DNA from: Chitinilyticum piscinae | Lineage (GTDB): Bacteria; Pseudomonadota; Gammaproteobacteria; Burkholderiales; Chitinibacteraceae | DNA length: 64,000 nucleotides | Assembly: GCF_015223195.1 (NCBI RefSeq) | Contig: NZ_JADFUA010000005.1 | Coordinates: 62,001 to 126,000 of the forward strand | Direction of reading: 5' to 3' | Shown here: piece after piece, positions 17,244 through 25,785 of the stretch | Position numbering within the stretch: the stretch's first letter is position 1 | Layout: each line of letters opens with the position of its first letter | Notes under the pieces: generated by a model | Told to the model about the DNA's origin: nothing | The model's input: the letters and a program-made list of their open reading frames with translations, nothing else | Database searches by the model: none | Made by a program: the position numbers and the translations under genes

Positions 17244-18326
17244 ATGATCAAGGTGCTGATAGTCGATGATTCTGCAGTAGTACGGCAGGTAGTGACTGAC
17301 ATTCTGGAGAAGGCCGCCGGCATCAAGGTCATCGGGGCTGCCAGCGATCCGCTGTATGCCCGCGAACGGATGAACCGCGAATGGCCGGATGTGATCGTGC
17401 TGGATGTGGAAATGCCGCGCATGGATGGCATCAGCTTTCTCAAGCAGCTGATGGCCGAGCGCCCGACCCCCGTGGTCATCCTCTCGACACTGACGACACA
17501 GGGCTCCGAAACGGCAATCGAAGCCTTGCGCGCTGGCGCCATCCAGGTTCTGGCCAAACCCTCGCTGGGGGTGCGCCAGCAATTGCAGGATGATTCATCC
17601 TCGCTGGTGCAGGCGGTGCGCGCCGCCTCGCTGGCCGTGATGTCCCGGATCCGTACGGCAACGGCGGCAAGCCCGATTGATGCCACAGCCAGTCTGATTC
17701 GCCCCAAGCTCAATGCCGATGCGGTACTGGCTCCTCCGACCCAGGGCGCGATGATCCAGACCACCGAACGCATCGTGCTGCTTGGTACCTCGACCGGCGG
17801 CACGCAGGCACTGGAAGCGGTTCTTACCCGGCTGGGTTCAACCTGCCCGCCGCTGGCCATCGTGCAGCACATGCCGGAATCCTTCACCGCCTCGTTTGCC
17901 CGCCGGCTCAACGAGCTTTGCCAGATCGAGGTCAGGGAGGCCAGTAACGGCGAGCGCATGCGCAGCGGGCTGGCATTGATTGCGCCGGGCGGCAAACATC
18001 TGATGATCAAGCGCAGCGGTGCACAATACCTGGTTGAAGTCGTCGATGGGCCGCTGGTCAGCCGGCACAAACCGTCTGTGGATGTACTGTTCCGCTCCGG
18101 TGCCAAGTTCGCCGGCCGCAATGCCATCGGCATCATCATGACCGGCATGGGCGATGATGGCGCCCGGGGGCTAAAGGAAATGCACGATGCCGGTGCCCGC
18201 ACCTACGCCCAGGATGAGCAGAGCTGCGTGGTGTTCGGCATGCCCAAGGAAGCAATCCGTCTCGGGGCTGCGGATGAAGTGGTTCCGCTGAACAGCATCC
18301 CCGGCATTATCGAGCGGCGATCATGA
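17244..18326 (+). CDS. cheB: Protein-glutamate methylesterase CheB
   Basis: A 360-residue CheB. The receiver domain has Asp8-Asp9 and phosphoacceptor Asp54. The methylesterase domain has the catalytic triad Ser183 (GTSTGG), His209 (IVQHMP) and Asp305 ([11 protein letters not shown]). It removes methyl groups from receptors and can deamidate them. The linker (about residues 110-170) is Ala/Ser-rich. AAGGA precedes the start. The stop overlaps the next start as ATGA. Confidence 0.94.
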   Translation: MIKVLIVDDSAVVRQVVTDILEKAAGIKVIGAASDPLYARERMNREWPDVIVLDVEMPRMDGISFLKQLMAERPTPVVILSTLTTQGSETAIEALRAGAIQVLAKPSLGVRQQLQDDSSSLVQAVRAASLAVMSRIRTATAASPIDATASLIRPKLNADAVLAPPTQGAMIQTTERIVLLGTSTGGTQALEAVLTRLGSTCPPLAIVQHMPESFTASFARRLNELCQIEVREASNGERMRSGLALIAPGGKHLMIKRSGAQYLVEVVDGPLVSRHKPSVDVLFRSGAKFAGRNAIGIIMTGMGDDGARGLKEMHDAGARTYAQDEQSCVVFGMPKEAIRLGAADEVVPLNSIPGIIERRS

Positions 18327-19537
18327 ACAATCCGACTTCGCTGCAGGTTTACATCGTCGACGATTCCTCGGTACAACGCGAGCATGCCAAGCGCATCTGT
18401 ACCGAGGCCGGACTGCAGCTCGCGGGCTTTGCCGAAGACGGCTTGCAGGCGCTGATGGCACTCAAGCAGGGGGAAGTGGCGCCCAATCTGCTGCTACTTG
18501 ATCTGGAAATGCCCGGGCTCAACGGACTCGGGCTGCTGCAAGAGCTGATCCGGCTGGACATGCCTTTGAGCGTCATTGTCCTGAGCAGCCGGGAAGGTCC
18601 CTTGCTGGCCGCTATTGAGCAGCTGCGGGGATCGAGCCGGGTACGGATCCTCGCCTCCTTGCAAAAACCGCTCAGCCTCGAAAAACTGACCCTGGCACTG
18701 CACGAAGCAGACATGCACAGCCAGCCGGACTCACCTGCTCCGGAGCTGAGCGAGAGCGAGTTGCGTACGCTGTTCACCGACACGGCGGTCAATTTGCGCT
18801 ACCTGCCCCATGTTGCACTGGGCAATGGCATGGTGCAGGGCTTGCTGGCCGAACCATTCTGGCATACGGGCCCGCAACTGATCCGGGCCAGCAACATCTA
18901 TCCGCAGATCCCTGCCTCCGTCAGCGAGCAGTTACTGCTGGATACCCTGATCCGCCCGGCCTTGCGACACATTCAGCACCTGCGCAGCCGCGGGCTGAAG
19001 CTCACCCTGCGCATTCCCGTGCCCCAGCGGCTGCTGCTGCAACGCTTGTTCCCGGCTTTGCTGCTTAATGAACTGCACGCACTGGATCTGCCCCCGACTG
19101 CAGTCAGTTTGCTGGTCGAAGAAGAAACCCATCCCTTGAATGTGCCTTTGCTGATGAGCATCAGCCAGTTACGGCTGCAAAACTGCAATATCTGCATCCG
19201 CGGCTCACTGCATGGGGTGGGCTGGCTCGACCAGCTGGGGCTGGGCTACGCCCCTTTCAACGAGATCCTGCTCGATCCGCTGTTCATCCAGCGCGCCACT
19301 GCGCGCGAATTCACCCAGATCCTGCTGGAAGGACTGCTGCTGATCACCCGCAAGCTGAATATCCACAGCCTGGCTGAAGGCATCAGTGACCCGCTGCAAT
19401 GGCAGACACTGCTGCAGCTCGGCTGTGCCAGCGGCAGCGGCCCGCTGATTGGCGAATGGCTGGACATCGAAGCCGTGCCAGGCTGGATACGCAGCAACAG
19501 CGAGCGCCTGCGCGCCTGCAGCCAGCCGGCCGGCTAA
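18323..19537 (+). CDS. Response regulator with a degenerate, probably non-catalytic EAL domain
   Basis: A 404-residue protein. Residues 6-130 are a receiver domain with phosphoacceptor Asp60 and Lys115. Residues about 155-395 align in order with an EAL phosphodiesterase but its key motifs are altered. The EALxR glutamate region reads LLAEPFWH, the DDFGTG loop reads RGSLHGVG (293-300), and the KIDxxF lysine region reads NEILLDPLF. The AEG motif (351-353) and a rest of the QGY segment (GSGPLIG) survive. It is probably a sensor or protein-interaction domain rather than an enzyme. Translation is coupled to cheB by ATGA, so it belongs to the chemosensory operon. Confidence 0.8.
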   Translation: MNNPTSLQVYIVDDSSVQREHAKRICTEAGLQLAGFAEDGLQALMALKQGEVAPNLLLLDLEMPGLNGLGLLQELIRLDMPLSVIVLSSREGPLLAAIEQLRGSSRVRILASLQKPLSLEKLTLALHEADMHSQPDSPAPELSESELRTLFTDTAVNLRYLPHVALGNGMVQGLLAEPFWHTGPQLIRASNIYPQIPASVSEQLLLDTLIRPALRHIQHLRSRGLKLTLRIPVPQRLLLQRLFPALLLNELHALDLPPTAVSLLVEEETHPLNVPLLMSISQLRLQNCNICIRGSLHGVGWLDQLGLGYAPFNEILLDPLFIQRATAREFTQILLEGLLLITRKLNIHSLAEGISDPLQWQTLLQLGCASGSGPLIGEWLDIEAVPGWIRSNSERLRACSQPAG

Positions 19538-19662
19538 GGTGTAGCGATGCCACTGTACCCTTCAATGCCAAAATGCAGGGTATAGGCACACAATCCAACA
19601 AAATAGCGCCCCTTGGCCAGATACACTACAAGCAGCCGAATAGCCGCAGTTAATGAAACGGG

Positions 19663-20250
19663 TTAGAGACAGCTGATGCGCTCAATACGCCCGCCCTGCA
19701 GCCGGAAAAAGGCGTCTTGCGGCATATCCTGCTGCCAGAGTTCCGCCTGCGCCATGCGGGCGTACACACCGCGGAAAATCCGTCCCAGCAGGCCATGCGC
19801 CACCACGATCATCCGCTCGGGTAGCTGTGGATCGGACAGCCAGTGTTCGATACGGGCCACGATCTGCGCATAGGGCTCGCAGCCCGGGGCGTGAAAATAC
19901 CAGTCGGGCAGCTGCTCCAGCGCCGGATGCTGCGCGAATACTTCGGGAACGCAGCGCTGCTCCCATTCGCCGAAGCTCACTTCGATCAGCCGCGCATCGA
20001 TGGTGATCTGGTCTGCCGGCAAGCCCAGCTCTGCCGCCACCAGGCGTGCCGTATGCCGGGCACGCGGCAAGGGACTGGACAGGATGGCCCAGGATTGCGG
20101 ATTGTCCAGCTCGCGCTTGAGGGTTAGCCCCATTGCGCGCGCCTGCGCCAGCCCCAGCTCGGTCAGCGGTGAATCGCAATGCCCCTGCATGCGGCGCTCG
20201 GTATTGAACGCCGTCTGGCCATGGCGCAGCAGATAGATAGTTCGATGCAT
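19663..20250 (-). CDS. Histidine phosphatase family protein
   Basis: A 195-residue member of the phosphoglycerate-mutase-like superfamily. The catalytic RHG motif is in YLLRHGQTAFNTERRMQGH, the acid region in EVSFGEWEQR and the second His in VVAHGLLGR. Length and motifs fit bacterial GpmB/CobC-like phosphatases; the substrate cannot be told from the sequence. The ATG at 20250 is preferred over a TTG two codons upstream. It is separated from the convergent chemosensory operon by 125 bases with no clear terminator. Confidence 0.85.
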   Translation of the reverse strand: MHRTIYLLRHGQTAFNTERRMQGHCDSPLTELGLAQARAMGLTLKRELDNPQSWAILSSPLPRARHTARLVAAELGLPADQITIDARLIEVSFGEWEQRCVPEVFAQHPALEQLPDWYFHAPGCEPYAQIVARIEHWLSDPQLPERMIVVAHGLLGRIFRGVYARMAQAELWQQDMPQDAFFRLQGGRIERISCL

Positions 20251-20333
20251 GAGCAAATTCCAATTCCAGGGAAAGGCAAGGCCGCCAGCTTAGCGCCAGC
20301 GCCCTGCCCGTCCAAGGGAAATATGTCCTTTGC

Positions 20334-21074
20334 CTACTGCTCGAAGCCGAAGCCCTGCCGGCGCGCCACCGGGGCAACCTTGGGGAAATAGATCTGCTGG
20401 TAGAACTGCGCGGTATTGTCCGACCAGTTCTTGCCATCCGGCCGGCCGATATCCTGCCAGTATTGCACCAGGGTTGCATCGTAGGCATCGATGCTCGGGC
20501 GGATTAGCTGCGACTGGTAGGTTTCGTGATGCACGAAACTCTCGCGCGGCAGCCGCGGTTTCAGCGGGCTTTCCTCCTCGATGTAACCCAGCGCCAAACC
20601 GACAATCTGGAAGGTATTTGCCGGCAGATCGAGTAGTTCGATCATTGCCTGCGGATCGCGCCGGATACCCCCAATGGGTACTACGCCCAGACCGGCTGCC
20701 CGCGCGGCAGTCATCAGATTACCCAAAGCAATCCCTGCATCAACTGCGCCCACGCCAAAACCTTCGACGCTCTGCTGGATCTGCTGCTCGACCCCGGCCT
20801 TGGCCAGCGCGGCGGCAGTTTTGTGAAAATCCACCAGCACGGTCACAAATACCGGAGCCTTGGCAATCCACGGCTGGCCACCGGCAATCTCGGCAATGCG
20901 CTGCCTGCGGGCGGCATCCTGCACCACCACCAGCGAAACCTGCTGGCCGTTGATCGAGGTCGGGCCGCGATAGGCGGCATCCAGAATGGCGTCAAGCAGC
21001 TGTGGCGCGATCGGCGTGTCGCGGTAACTGCGCGAGCTGCGGTGCTGGTGCATCAGTTCAAGCATGGTATTCAT
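20334..21074 (-). CDS. Nitroreductase family oxidoreductase (NfsA-like)
   Basis: A 246-residue flavin-dependent NAD(P)H nitroreductase-fold protein. It has the N-terminal HRSSRSYRDTPI FMN-binding segment, the RGPTSINGQQVSLVVV region, and the central GVGAVDAGIALGNLMTAARAAGLGVVPIGGIR. Members reduce nitro compounds, quinones or flavins. TAGGAG lies upstream of the ATG at 21074, and a TetR-type operator (21090-21106) sits just before that. It is therefore expected to be repressed by the neighbouring TetR protein and induced by a reactive substrate. Confidence 0.87.
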   Translation of the reverse strand: MNTMLELMHQHRSSRSYRDTPIAPQLLDAILDAAYRGPTSINGQQVSLVVVQDAARRQRIAEIAGGQPWIAKAPVFVTVLVDFHKTAAALAKAGVEQQIQQSVEGFGVGAVDAGIALGNLMTAARAAGLGVVPIGGIRRDPQAMIELLDLPANTFQIVGLALGYIEEESPLKPRLPRESFVHHETYQSQLIRPSIDAYDATLVQYWQDIGRPDGKNWSDNTAQFYQQIYFPKVAPVARRQGFGFEQ

Positions 21075-21089
21075 GATTACTCCTAACTA

Positions 21090-21106
21090 CTAGACCGGTC
21101 GTCTAG
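21090..21106. promoter_or_regulatory. TetR operator in front of the nitroreductase
   Basis: CTAGACCGGTCGTCTAG is a 6-bp inverted repeat (CTAGAC / GTCTAG) around CGGTC. It is almost identical to the site before the tetR gene (21787-21801). It is close to the TAGACC-type boxes bound by NemR-like TetR regulators. Confidence 0.8.
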
Positions 21107-21114
21107 TTTCAGTT

Positions 21115-21141
21115 TCAGAAAAACCGCCAGGTCATGGCGGT
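21115..21141 (-). terminator. Intrinsic terminator of tetR
   Basis: ACCGCCA (21123-21129) and TGGCGGT (21135-21141) form a 7-bp stem. On the minus strand it is followed by TTTTTCTG. It isolates tetR from the nitroreductase, so each gene needs its own operator. Confidence 0.75.
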
Positions 21142-21181
21142 ACTTCGGTTTATCCCAACTGCAAACAATCAGCGCAGCAGA

Positions 21182-21769
21182 TCAGTCCTGTCCCAGCAAT
21201 TGCGCGGTGAGCACCAGTGCCTGTTGCTGGCTGGCGGCATCGTGCTGCACCTTGCTGCGCAAGGCACTGCCCAGCCAGAGGCTATAAAGATTGCTAGCCA
21301 GCTGTGCGGCATCCAGCGAACGCACAATCGAGCCTTCCTGCTGACCACGTGCCAGACATTCGGCCAGCCGTGCCACGATGCGGGCCGTGCCACGCGCCAG
21401 TTCTTCGCGCATCGGCTCGGAGAGATCCGCCACCTCGCCGGCAAGCTTCACCACCAGGCATCCCGGCATCGCGCCTTCGTTGCTGTGACAGTGCTGCCAG
21501 CCGGAAAAATACGCCAGCAGGCAGTCGCGGGCCGAGCCCTGCTCCGGGCAGAGCAACCGCTGCAACCGCTCGTCATAGTGCTCGAAGTAGCGCTGCAGCA
21601 GCGCGACACCGAAACCTTCCTTGGAGGGGAAGTAGTGGTAGAACGAGCCCTTGGGCACCCCTGCAGCAGCAAGAATTTCAGCCAGCCCGACCGCGGCAAA
21701 ACCCTTGCCGAGCAGAATGGCCGTGGCGGTGGCCAGCAGGTGTTCGCGAGTATCGGTCTGGGTACGCAT
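21182..21769 (-). CDS. TetR/AcrR family transcriptional regulator
   Basis: A 195-residue repressor. The N-terminal helix-turn-helix reads LLGKGFAAVGLAEILAAAGVPKGSFYHYFPSKEGFG, typical of the AcuR/NemR group. The C-terminal domain is helical with two conserved Cys-containing stretches (WQHCHSNEGAMPGCLVV), which could sense electrophiles as in NemR. The start at 21769 (or the adjacent ATG at 21772) is used because longer frames run through the operator. It probably represses itself and the nitroreductase. Confidence 0.87.
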   Translation of the reverse strand: MRTQTDTREHLLATATAILLGKGFAAVGLAEILAAAGVPKGSFYHYFPSKEGFGVALLQRYFEHYDERLQRLLCPEQGSARDCLLAYFSGWQHCHSNEGAMPGCLVVKLAGEVADLSEPMREELARGTARIVARLAECLARGQQEGSIVRSLDAAQLASNLYSLWLGSALRSKVQHDAASQQQALVLTAQLLGQD

Positions 21770-21786
21770 CATGGACGAGATAATAT

Positions 21787-21801
21787 TAGACCAGTCGTCT
21801 A
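21787..21801. promoter_or_regulatory. TetR operator in front of tetR
   Basis: TAGACCAGTCGTCTA has a TAGAC / GTCTA inverted repeat with a CAGTC centre. It differs from the nitroreductase site at a single central base and lies 18 bases before the tetR start, which is consistent with autoregulation. Confidence 0.8.
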
Positions 21802-21843
21802 GATGCAAGCCGGCCCGATCACCTTCCGATCAGCGGCAAGCAC

Positions 21844-22209
21844 TCAGTCAATGATGAATACGCCCTGCCGCAGCCGGTTGCCGCGGGGCTGGCCGGCAAA
21901 GTAGATCCAGGCGAGCAGCTCTTCGCCCGATGGCCCGCGCACCGGCACCTGCTCGCGCCGGTACTCCAGCGGATGCCCTTCCAGCTCGTCCAGATCCAGC
22001 AATGTAGCGTAATCCAGCAGATACAGTTCGCCACGCACCGGATAGCTGGCTTCGTCGCGGACCAGGTGTGGCACACCCGATTCGGCATACAGCGTATACC
22101 AGTCGATGGTTTCGGCTTCACCAAGGAAAGTGGCATTACCCAGCCAGCGGTGATTCCAGCCGCCCCGCTTGAGCGTGCCATACACCAGCACGGTAATCGG
22201 ATGGATCAT
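21844..22209 (-). CDS. Gamma-glutamylcyclotransferase-fold protein (YtfP/GGCT-like)
   Basis: A 121-residue AIG2/GGCT-like protein. It contains the substrate-loop signature VYGTLKRGGWNH at the N-terminus, and EGHPLEYRREQVPV, whose glutamate is at the usual general-acid position. Related enzymes cyclise gamma-glutamyl amines, but many small bacterial members have no proven activity. The ATG at 22209 has GGAGG seven to eleven bases upstream, so it is chosen over an ATG at 22224. It follows recJ after 78 bases that hold a TGGCGTAT / ATACGCCA hairpin. Confidence 0.8.
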   Translation of the reverse strand: MIHPITVLVYGTLKRGGWNHRWLGNATFLGEAETIDWYTLYAESGVPHLVRDEASYPVRGELYLLDYATLLDLDELEGHPLEYRREQVPVRGPSGEELLAWIYFAGQPRGNRLRQGVFIID

Positions 22210-22230
22210 CAACACCTCCACCATACTGTT

Positions 22231-22252
22231 TGGCGTATTGGCTCATACGCCA
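22231..22252. repeat. Hairpin between recJ and the GGCT-like gene
   Basis: TGGCGTAT (22231-22238) and ATACGCCA (22245-22252) form an 8-bp stem with a TGGCTC loop. No T-tract follows on either strand, so it may stabilise or process the transcript rather than terminate it. A second small stem, GGGGTGCATACCCC, lies at 22269-22282. Confidence 0.5.
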
Positions 22253-22287
22253 TTATTTCCGTAAGTCAGGGGTGCATACCCCGGAAC

Positions 22288-23982
22288 TCAGAAACAATGC
22301 TCGATCTGCAGCTGCACATTGCGCTCGCCGCGGAATTCATTGATTCCAATACGATACGCCGCAGCAATCGTTTCCGGTAGCGGTTCGGCGTGCGAAAAGC
22401 GCATCGCGTCGAATACCTGGCCATACGCAGTCGCCAGGCGCAACTTGAGGTGCTTCTCGCCCACCAGCCGCTGCTCGACCACCCGGAACTGCCCGGTAAA
22501 CAGCGGCGGCGGAAAACCCTGCCCCCAGACCTGCTTTTCCAGCCGTTCGACCTGCGCGAAGTGAAAGCCCTCCTGCGGAAGCTCGCCATCGGTGTCGAGC
22601 ACCTGCTCGGGCGGACGCCCTTCGAGCAACTCGGCACAGACTGCCTCGAAGGCTGCGGCAAAGCGTGCAAAATCCTGCGGCAGCAACGATAAACCCGCCG
22701 CCATCGCGTGACCGCCAAAACGCTGGATCAGCCCGGGATGGCGCTTGCTGACCAGATCCAGTGCATCCCGCAGATGCAAGCCCAGAATCGAGCGTCCCGA
22801 GCCCTTGATTTCCTGGTCACTGGCCTGCGCAAACACGATGGTCGGCCGGTGAAAACGATCCTTCACCCGTGCCGCCACGATGCCGACGACGCCCTGATGC
22901 CAGTCCGGCTGGTAGAGCGTAACGGCAAACTGCGCACCGACATTCACGCCCGCCAGAATCTGCTCGGCCTCTTCGCGCATATCGGTTTCGATCTCGCGGC
23001 GTGCCCGGTTCATGCGATCCAGCTCGCGGGCCAGCGGCTCGGCCGCCGCTTCGCTGCCAGCCAGCAGGCAGGCGATGCCCAGGCTCATGTCATCGAGCCG
23101 GCCTGCGGCATTGAGTCGCGGTCCGAGTGCAAAGCCCAGATCAAAGCAACCGGCCCGCGCCGGGTTGCGGCCGGCCACCGCAAACAGGCTCAGCAGCCCC
23201 GGCACAGCCCGCCCCGCGCGGATGCGCCGCAGCCCCTGCTCCACCAGTATGCGATTATTGCTATCGAGCTTGACCACATCGGCGACCGTGCCCAGGGCAA
23301 CCAGATCCAGCAGGCAGGCCAGATTGGGTTCGGCAGTGCCGGCAAAGGCGCCGCGTTCACGCAGCACCGCTCGCAGTGCCAGCAATACGTAGAACATCAC
23401 GCCGACACCCGCCAGATGCTTGCTCGGGAAGGCACAGCCCGGCTGGTTCGGGTTGACGATCAGCGCCTCGGGCAGGGTATCGCCAGGCAAATGGTGATCG
23501 GTAATCAGCACCTCCAGTCCCAGTTCGTGCGCACGCGCAACACCGGCCACGCTGGCGATGCCATTGTCGACCGTGATCAGGATATCCGGCTGGCGCTGGG
23601 CGGCCTGCTCGACGATTTCGGGGGTCAGTCCGTAACCGTACTCGAAACGGTTGGGAACGATGAAATCGACGACCCCGCCCAGCAATGCCAGTCCGCGCAG
23701 GCCAACAGCGCAGGCTGTTGCGCCGTCGGCATCATAATCGGCCACGATCAGCAGTTTCTCGCGCCGGGCAATCGCATCCGCCAGCCGTTCGGCCATCTCA
23801 CGGGCGTTCTTTAGCGGCTGCCAGGGCAGCAGCCGGCCGAGCTCATGCTCAAGCTCCGAGACCGATGCAATGCCGCGCGCCGCGTAGATGCGCGCTTCCA
23901 GCGCGCTCAACCCCTGCTGCTGCAGCAGGCCAGCCAGCGTGGCATCGACCGGACGGGGCTGCAAATGGATGGGGCGGCTCAT
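22288..23982 (-). CDS. recJ: Single-stranded-DNA-specific exonuclease RecJ
   Basis: A 564-residue DHH-family 5'-3' exonuclease for recombination and mismatch repair (E. coli RecJ has 577). Motif I is DYDADGATA (Asp82, Asp84, Asp86), motif II TVDNG (Asp139) and motif III TDHHLPG (Asp162-His163-His164), which together bind the catalytic metals. The DHHA1 region has GSGRSILGLHLRDAL and QRFGGHAMAAGLSL. The start overlaps the stop of the upstream COG4255-type gene as ATGA, so the two are translationally coupled. Confidence 0.95.
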   Translation of the reverse strand: MSRPIHLQPRPVDATLAGLLQQQGLSALEARIYAARGIASVSELEHELGRLLPWQPLKNAREMAERLADAIARREKLLIVADYDADGATACAVGLRGLALLGGVVDFIVPNRFEYGYGLTPEIVEQAAQRQPDILITVDNGIASVAGVARAHELGLEVLITDHHLPGDTLPEALIVNPNQPGCAFPSKHLAGVGVMFYVLLALRAVLRERGAFAGTAEPNLACLLDLVALGTVADVVKLDSNNRILVEQGLRRIRAGRAVPGLLSLFAVAGRNPARAGCFDLGFALGPRLNAAGRLDDMSLGIACLLAGSEAAAEPLARELDRMNRARREIETDMREEAEQILAGVNVGAQFAVTLYQPDWHQGVVGIVAARVKDRFHRPTIVFAQASDQEIKGSGRSILGLHLRDALDLVSKRHPGLIQRFGGHAMAAGLSLLPQDFARFAAAFEAVCAELLEGRPPEQVLDTDGELPQEGFHFAQVERLEKQVWGQGFPPPLFTGQFRVVEQRLVGEKHLKLRLATAYGQVFDAMRFSHAEPLPETIAAAYRIGINEFRGERNVQLQIEHCF

Positions 23983-25004
23983 TTCGGCAAACCCGCACGT
24001 TTCCAGAATTGCCAGCGACTGGCCGGGGTCAGCTCGCGCGCCATGCCCAGCTCCGGGAATTCGATGCGGATGAATTCCAGCTCCCGGCCTTGCCAGGCGG
24101 CGAGCAAGGGCGCAAACCAGTTCAGCTCCAGGGCCTGCCAGCAGGCAAACCAGCCGACCGGGTCATTGCCCTGCAAGACCGGCAATGCCTGATCGAGGAC
24201 GGCATGGCGAACGCTCGATGCAAAGCTCGCCGGCAGCGCCGCGGCCGACTGCCCGGCAGCGTGCTGGATTGCCGCCAGTAGCGGATCATCCGCATGCAGC
24301 ATGGGCGCGAGCGCCGGCAACGGTGCTGGCAGCGGCCACTCCCCCAGGCCCGAGAACCATACGCCGCTAATCAGAGGTTCACCCGCTGCGGAGCGGGCAT
24401 CGTTCACCGGATGCGTGTAGAACAGCATCTGGATCTCATTGATCAGGCCATGCCAGAACAACGCGTCAGCACCTTGCGGCATCGCCTGGTTGATGCTGCG
24501 TCCGGCGACCTGCTGCAGGGGAACGAAACTGACCGACGGGCGCTGCGGCAAACGGAGATACCAGCGCCCTGCCGCGTCATCAGCCAGTATCCAGCCCTCC
24601 CTGGCGAAATGCTGCTGGAGTGCCGCAAACAGCTGTTCACGCTCGTCGCTGCGCACCTCCTTGCTGCGCAAGGGCTGCAGCACCAGCTGATCATTGTGCA
24701 GGTCCAGATTCACGGCATCCATGCGCAACCAGCAACCGGGCTCCGGGGCTGTTCCACTGGCCGCCAGCAGCAGCGCGGCTTCGGGCAGTTCGCCTGCGGG
24801 TGCACGCTGGGCAATCCAGCCGGCATAATCGGCCGTGGCAAGCGGCACCCGCCGCCCCTGCCCCCAGAGCCGTGCCAGCGCTGTGAGTTTCAGTTCTTTC
24901 AGGGCGGCGGCATTGATGGCCGGATCGGGCCAGCGCCAGCCGAATACAGTCAGTGTGACCGCACGCTGCGCAGCGGCAGCAGGAGGAAAAGGAGAATTCT
25001 GCAT
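23979..25004 (-). CDS. Conserved protein of unknown function (COG4255-type) paired with recJ
   Basis: A 341-residue soluble protein of a family that I recall as conserved mostly in betaproteobacteria and sometimes misannotated as phosphoglycerate mutase. Conserved-looking segments are CWLRMDAVNLDLHNDQLVLQPL, RWYLRLPQ, INEIQMLFYTHPVNDAR and SGVWFSGLGEWP. No catalytic motif is obvious. It has no signal peptide. It is the first gene of a unit with recJ (ATGA overlap) and is divergent from tsaB. A link to DNA repair is inference from that coupling only. Confidence 0.65.
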   Translation of the reverse strand: MQNSPFPPAAAAQRAVTLTVFGWRWPDPAINAAALKELKLTALARLWGQGRRVPLATADYAGWIAQRAPAGELPEAALLLAASGTAPEPGCWLRMDAVNLDLHNDQLVLQPLRSKEVRSDEREQLFAALQQHFAREGWILADDAAGRWYLRLPQRPSVSFVPLQQVAGRSINQAMPQGADALFWHGLINEIQMLFYTHPVNDARSAAGEPLISGVWFSGLGEWPLPAPLPALAPMLHADDPLLAAIQHAAGQSAAALPASFASSVRHAVLDQALPVLQGNDPVGWFACWQALELNWFAPLLAAWQGRELEFIRIEFPELGMARELTPASRWQFWKRAGLPK

Positions 25005-25094
25005 GGGCGCAATCTTAGCATGAAGGCGCTACCCGCTCAGTCGGGGCAAGCGGCATGCTAAACTCGCGGTTTGTGATTTCAAATCTGCTGCTGC

Positions 25095-25784
25095 ATGGCC
25101 TACCTCGCGCTTGATACTGCCACCGACTACCTCTCGCTTGCCGTGAGTACGCCTTCGGGCATCGTCTGCCATGGCGAAATGGTCGGGCAGAAACACGCCG
25201 AGCTGACGCTACCGCGCCTGCAAGACCTGCTCACGGCAACCGGCACGGAACTGGCCGATCTCGAAGGCATTGCCTTTGCCAGCGGGCCGGGCTCGTTTAC
25301 CGGTTTGCGCATCGGCTGCGGGATCGTGCAGGGGCTGGCCTTCACACTGGGGATTCCGGTGCTGGGGATTTCCACACTGGAAGCACTTGCACAGGCCAGT
25401 GGACAGGAGCGCGTCATCACCTGTCTGGATGCGCGCATGCAGCAGGTCTACGCCGCAGCCTACGTCCGCAGCGAATCAGGCTGGGTGTCGGTGTGCGAGC
25501 CTGTGGTATGCAACCCCGAGGCGGCACCGGTTCCGGATGGCTCTGGCTGGCATGCCTGTGGCAGCGGCTTTGCCGTATTCCCGGAAGCACTACAAGCCCG
25601 CTTTGCCGCCCAAGCGACAGCGTTCGACGCTGCGCTGCGCCCGAGTGCCGCCCAGCTGCTCGAACTGGCGATGCCCCGTTTTGCCGCCGGACACGGCCTT
25701 CCTGCCGCGCAGGCAGAACTGGTTTATCTGCGCGACAAGGTGGCACTGAAAACGGCCGAGCGCCAGCAGGCAGGTGGGCACTGA
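25095..25784 (+). CDS. tsaB: tRNA threonylcarbamoyladenosine biosynthesis protein TsaB
   Basis: A 229-residue ASKHA-fold protein. It opens with LALDTATDYLSLAV and contains SGPGSFTGLRIGCGIVQGLA, the TsaB signature. With TsaD and TsaE it transfers threonylcarbamoyl to A37 of tRNAs. It leads a tight operon in which rimI starts two bases after its stop. TcdA, which acts on its product t6A, is at 1.7 kb. Confidence 0.94.
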   Translation: MAYLALDTATDYLSLAVSTPSGIVCHGEMVGQKHAELTLPRLQDLLTATGTELADLEGIAFASGPGSFTGLRIGCGIVQGLAFTLGIPVLGISTLEALAQASGQERVITCLDARMQQVYAAAYVRSESGWVSVCEPVVCNPEAAPVPDGSGWHACGSGFAVFPEALQARFAAQATAFDAALRPSAAQLLELAMPRFAAGHGLPAAQAELVYLRDKVALKTAERQQAGGH

Positions 25785-25785
25785 G

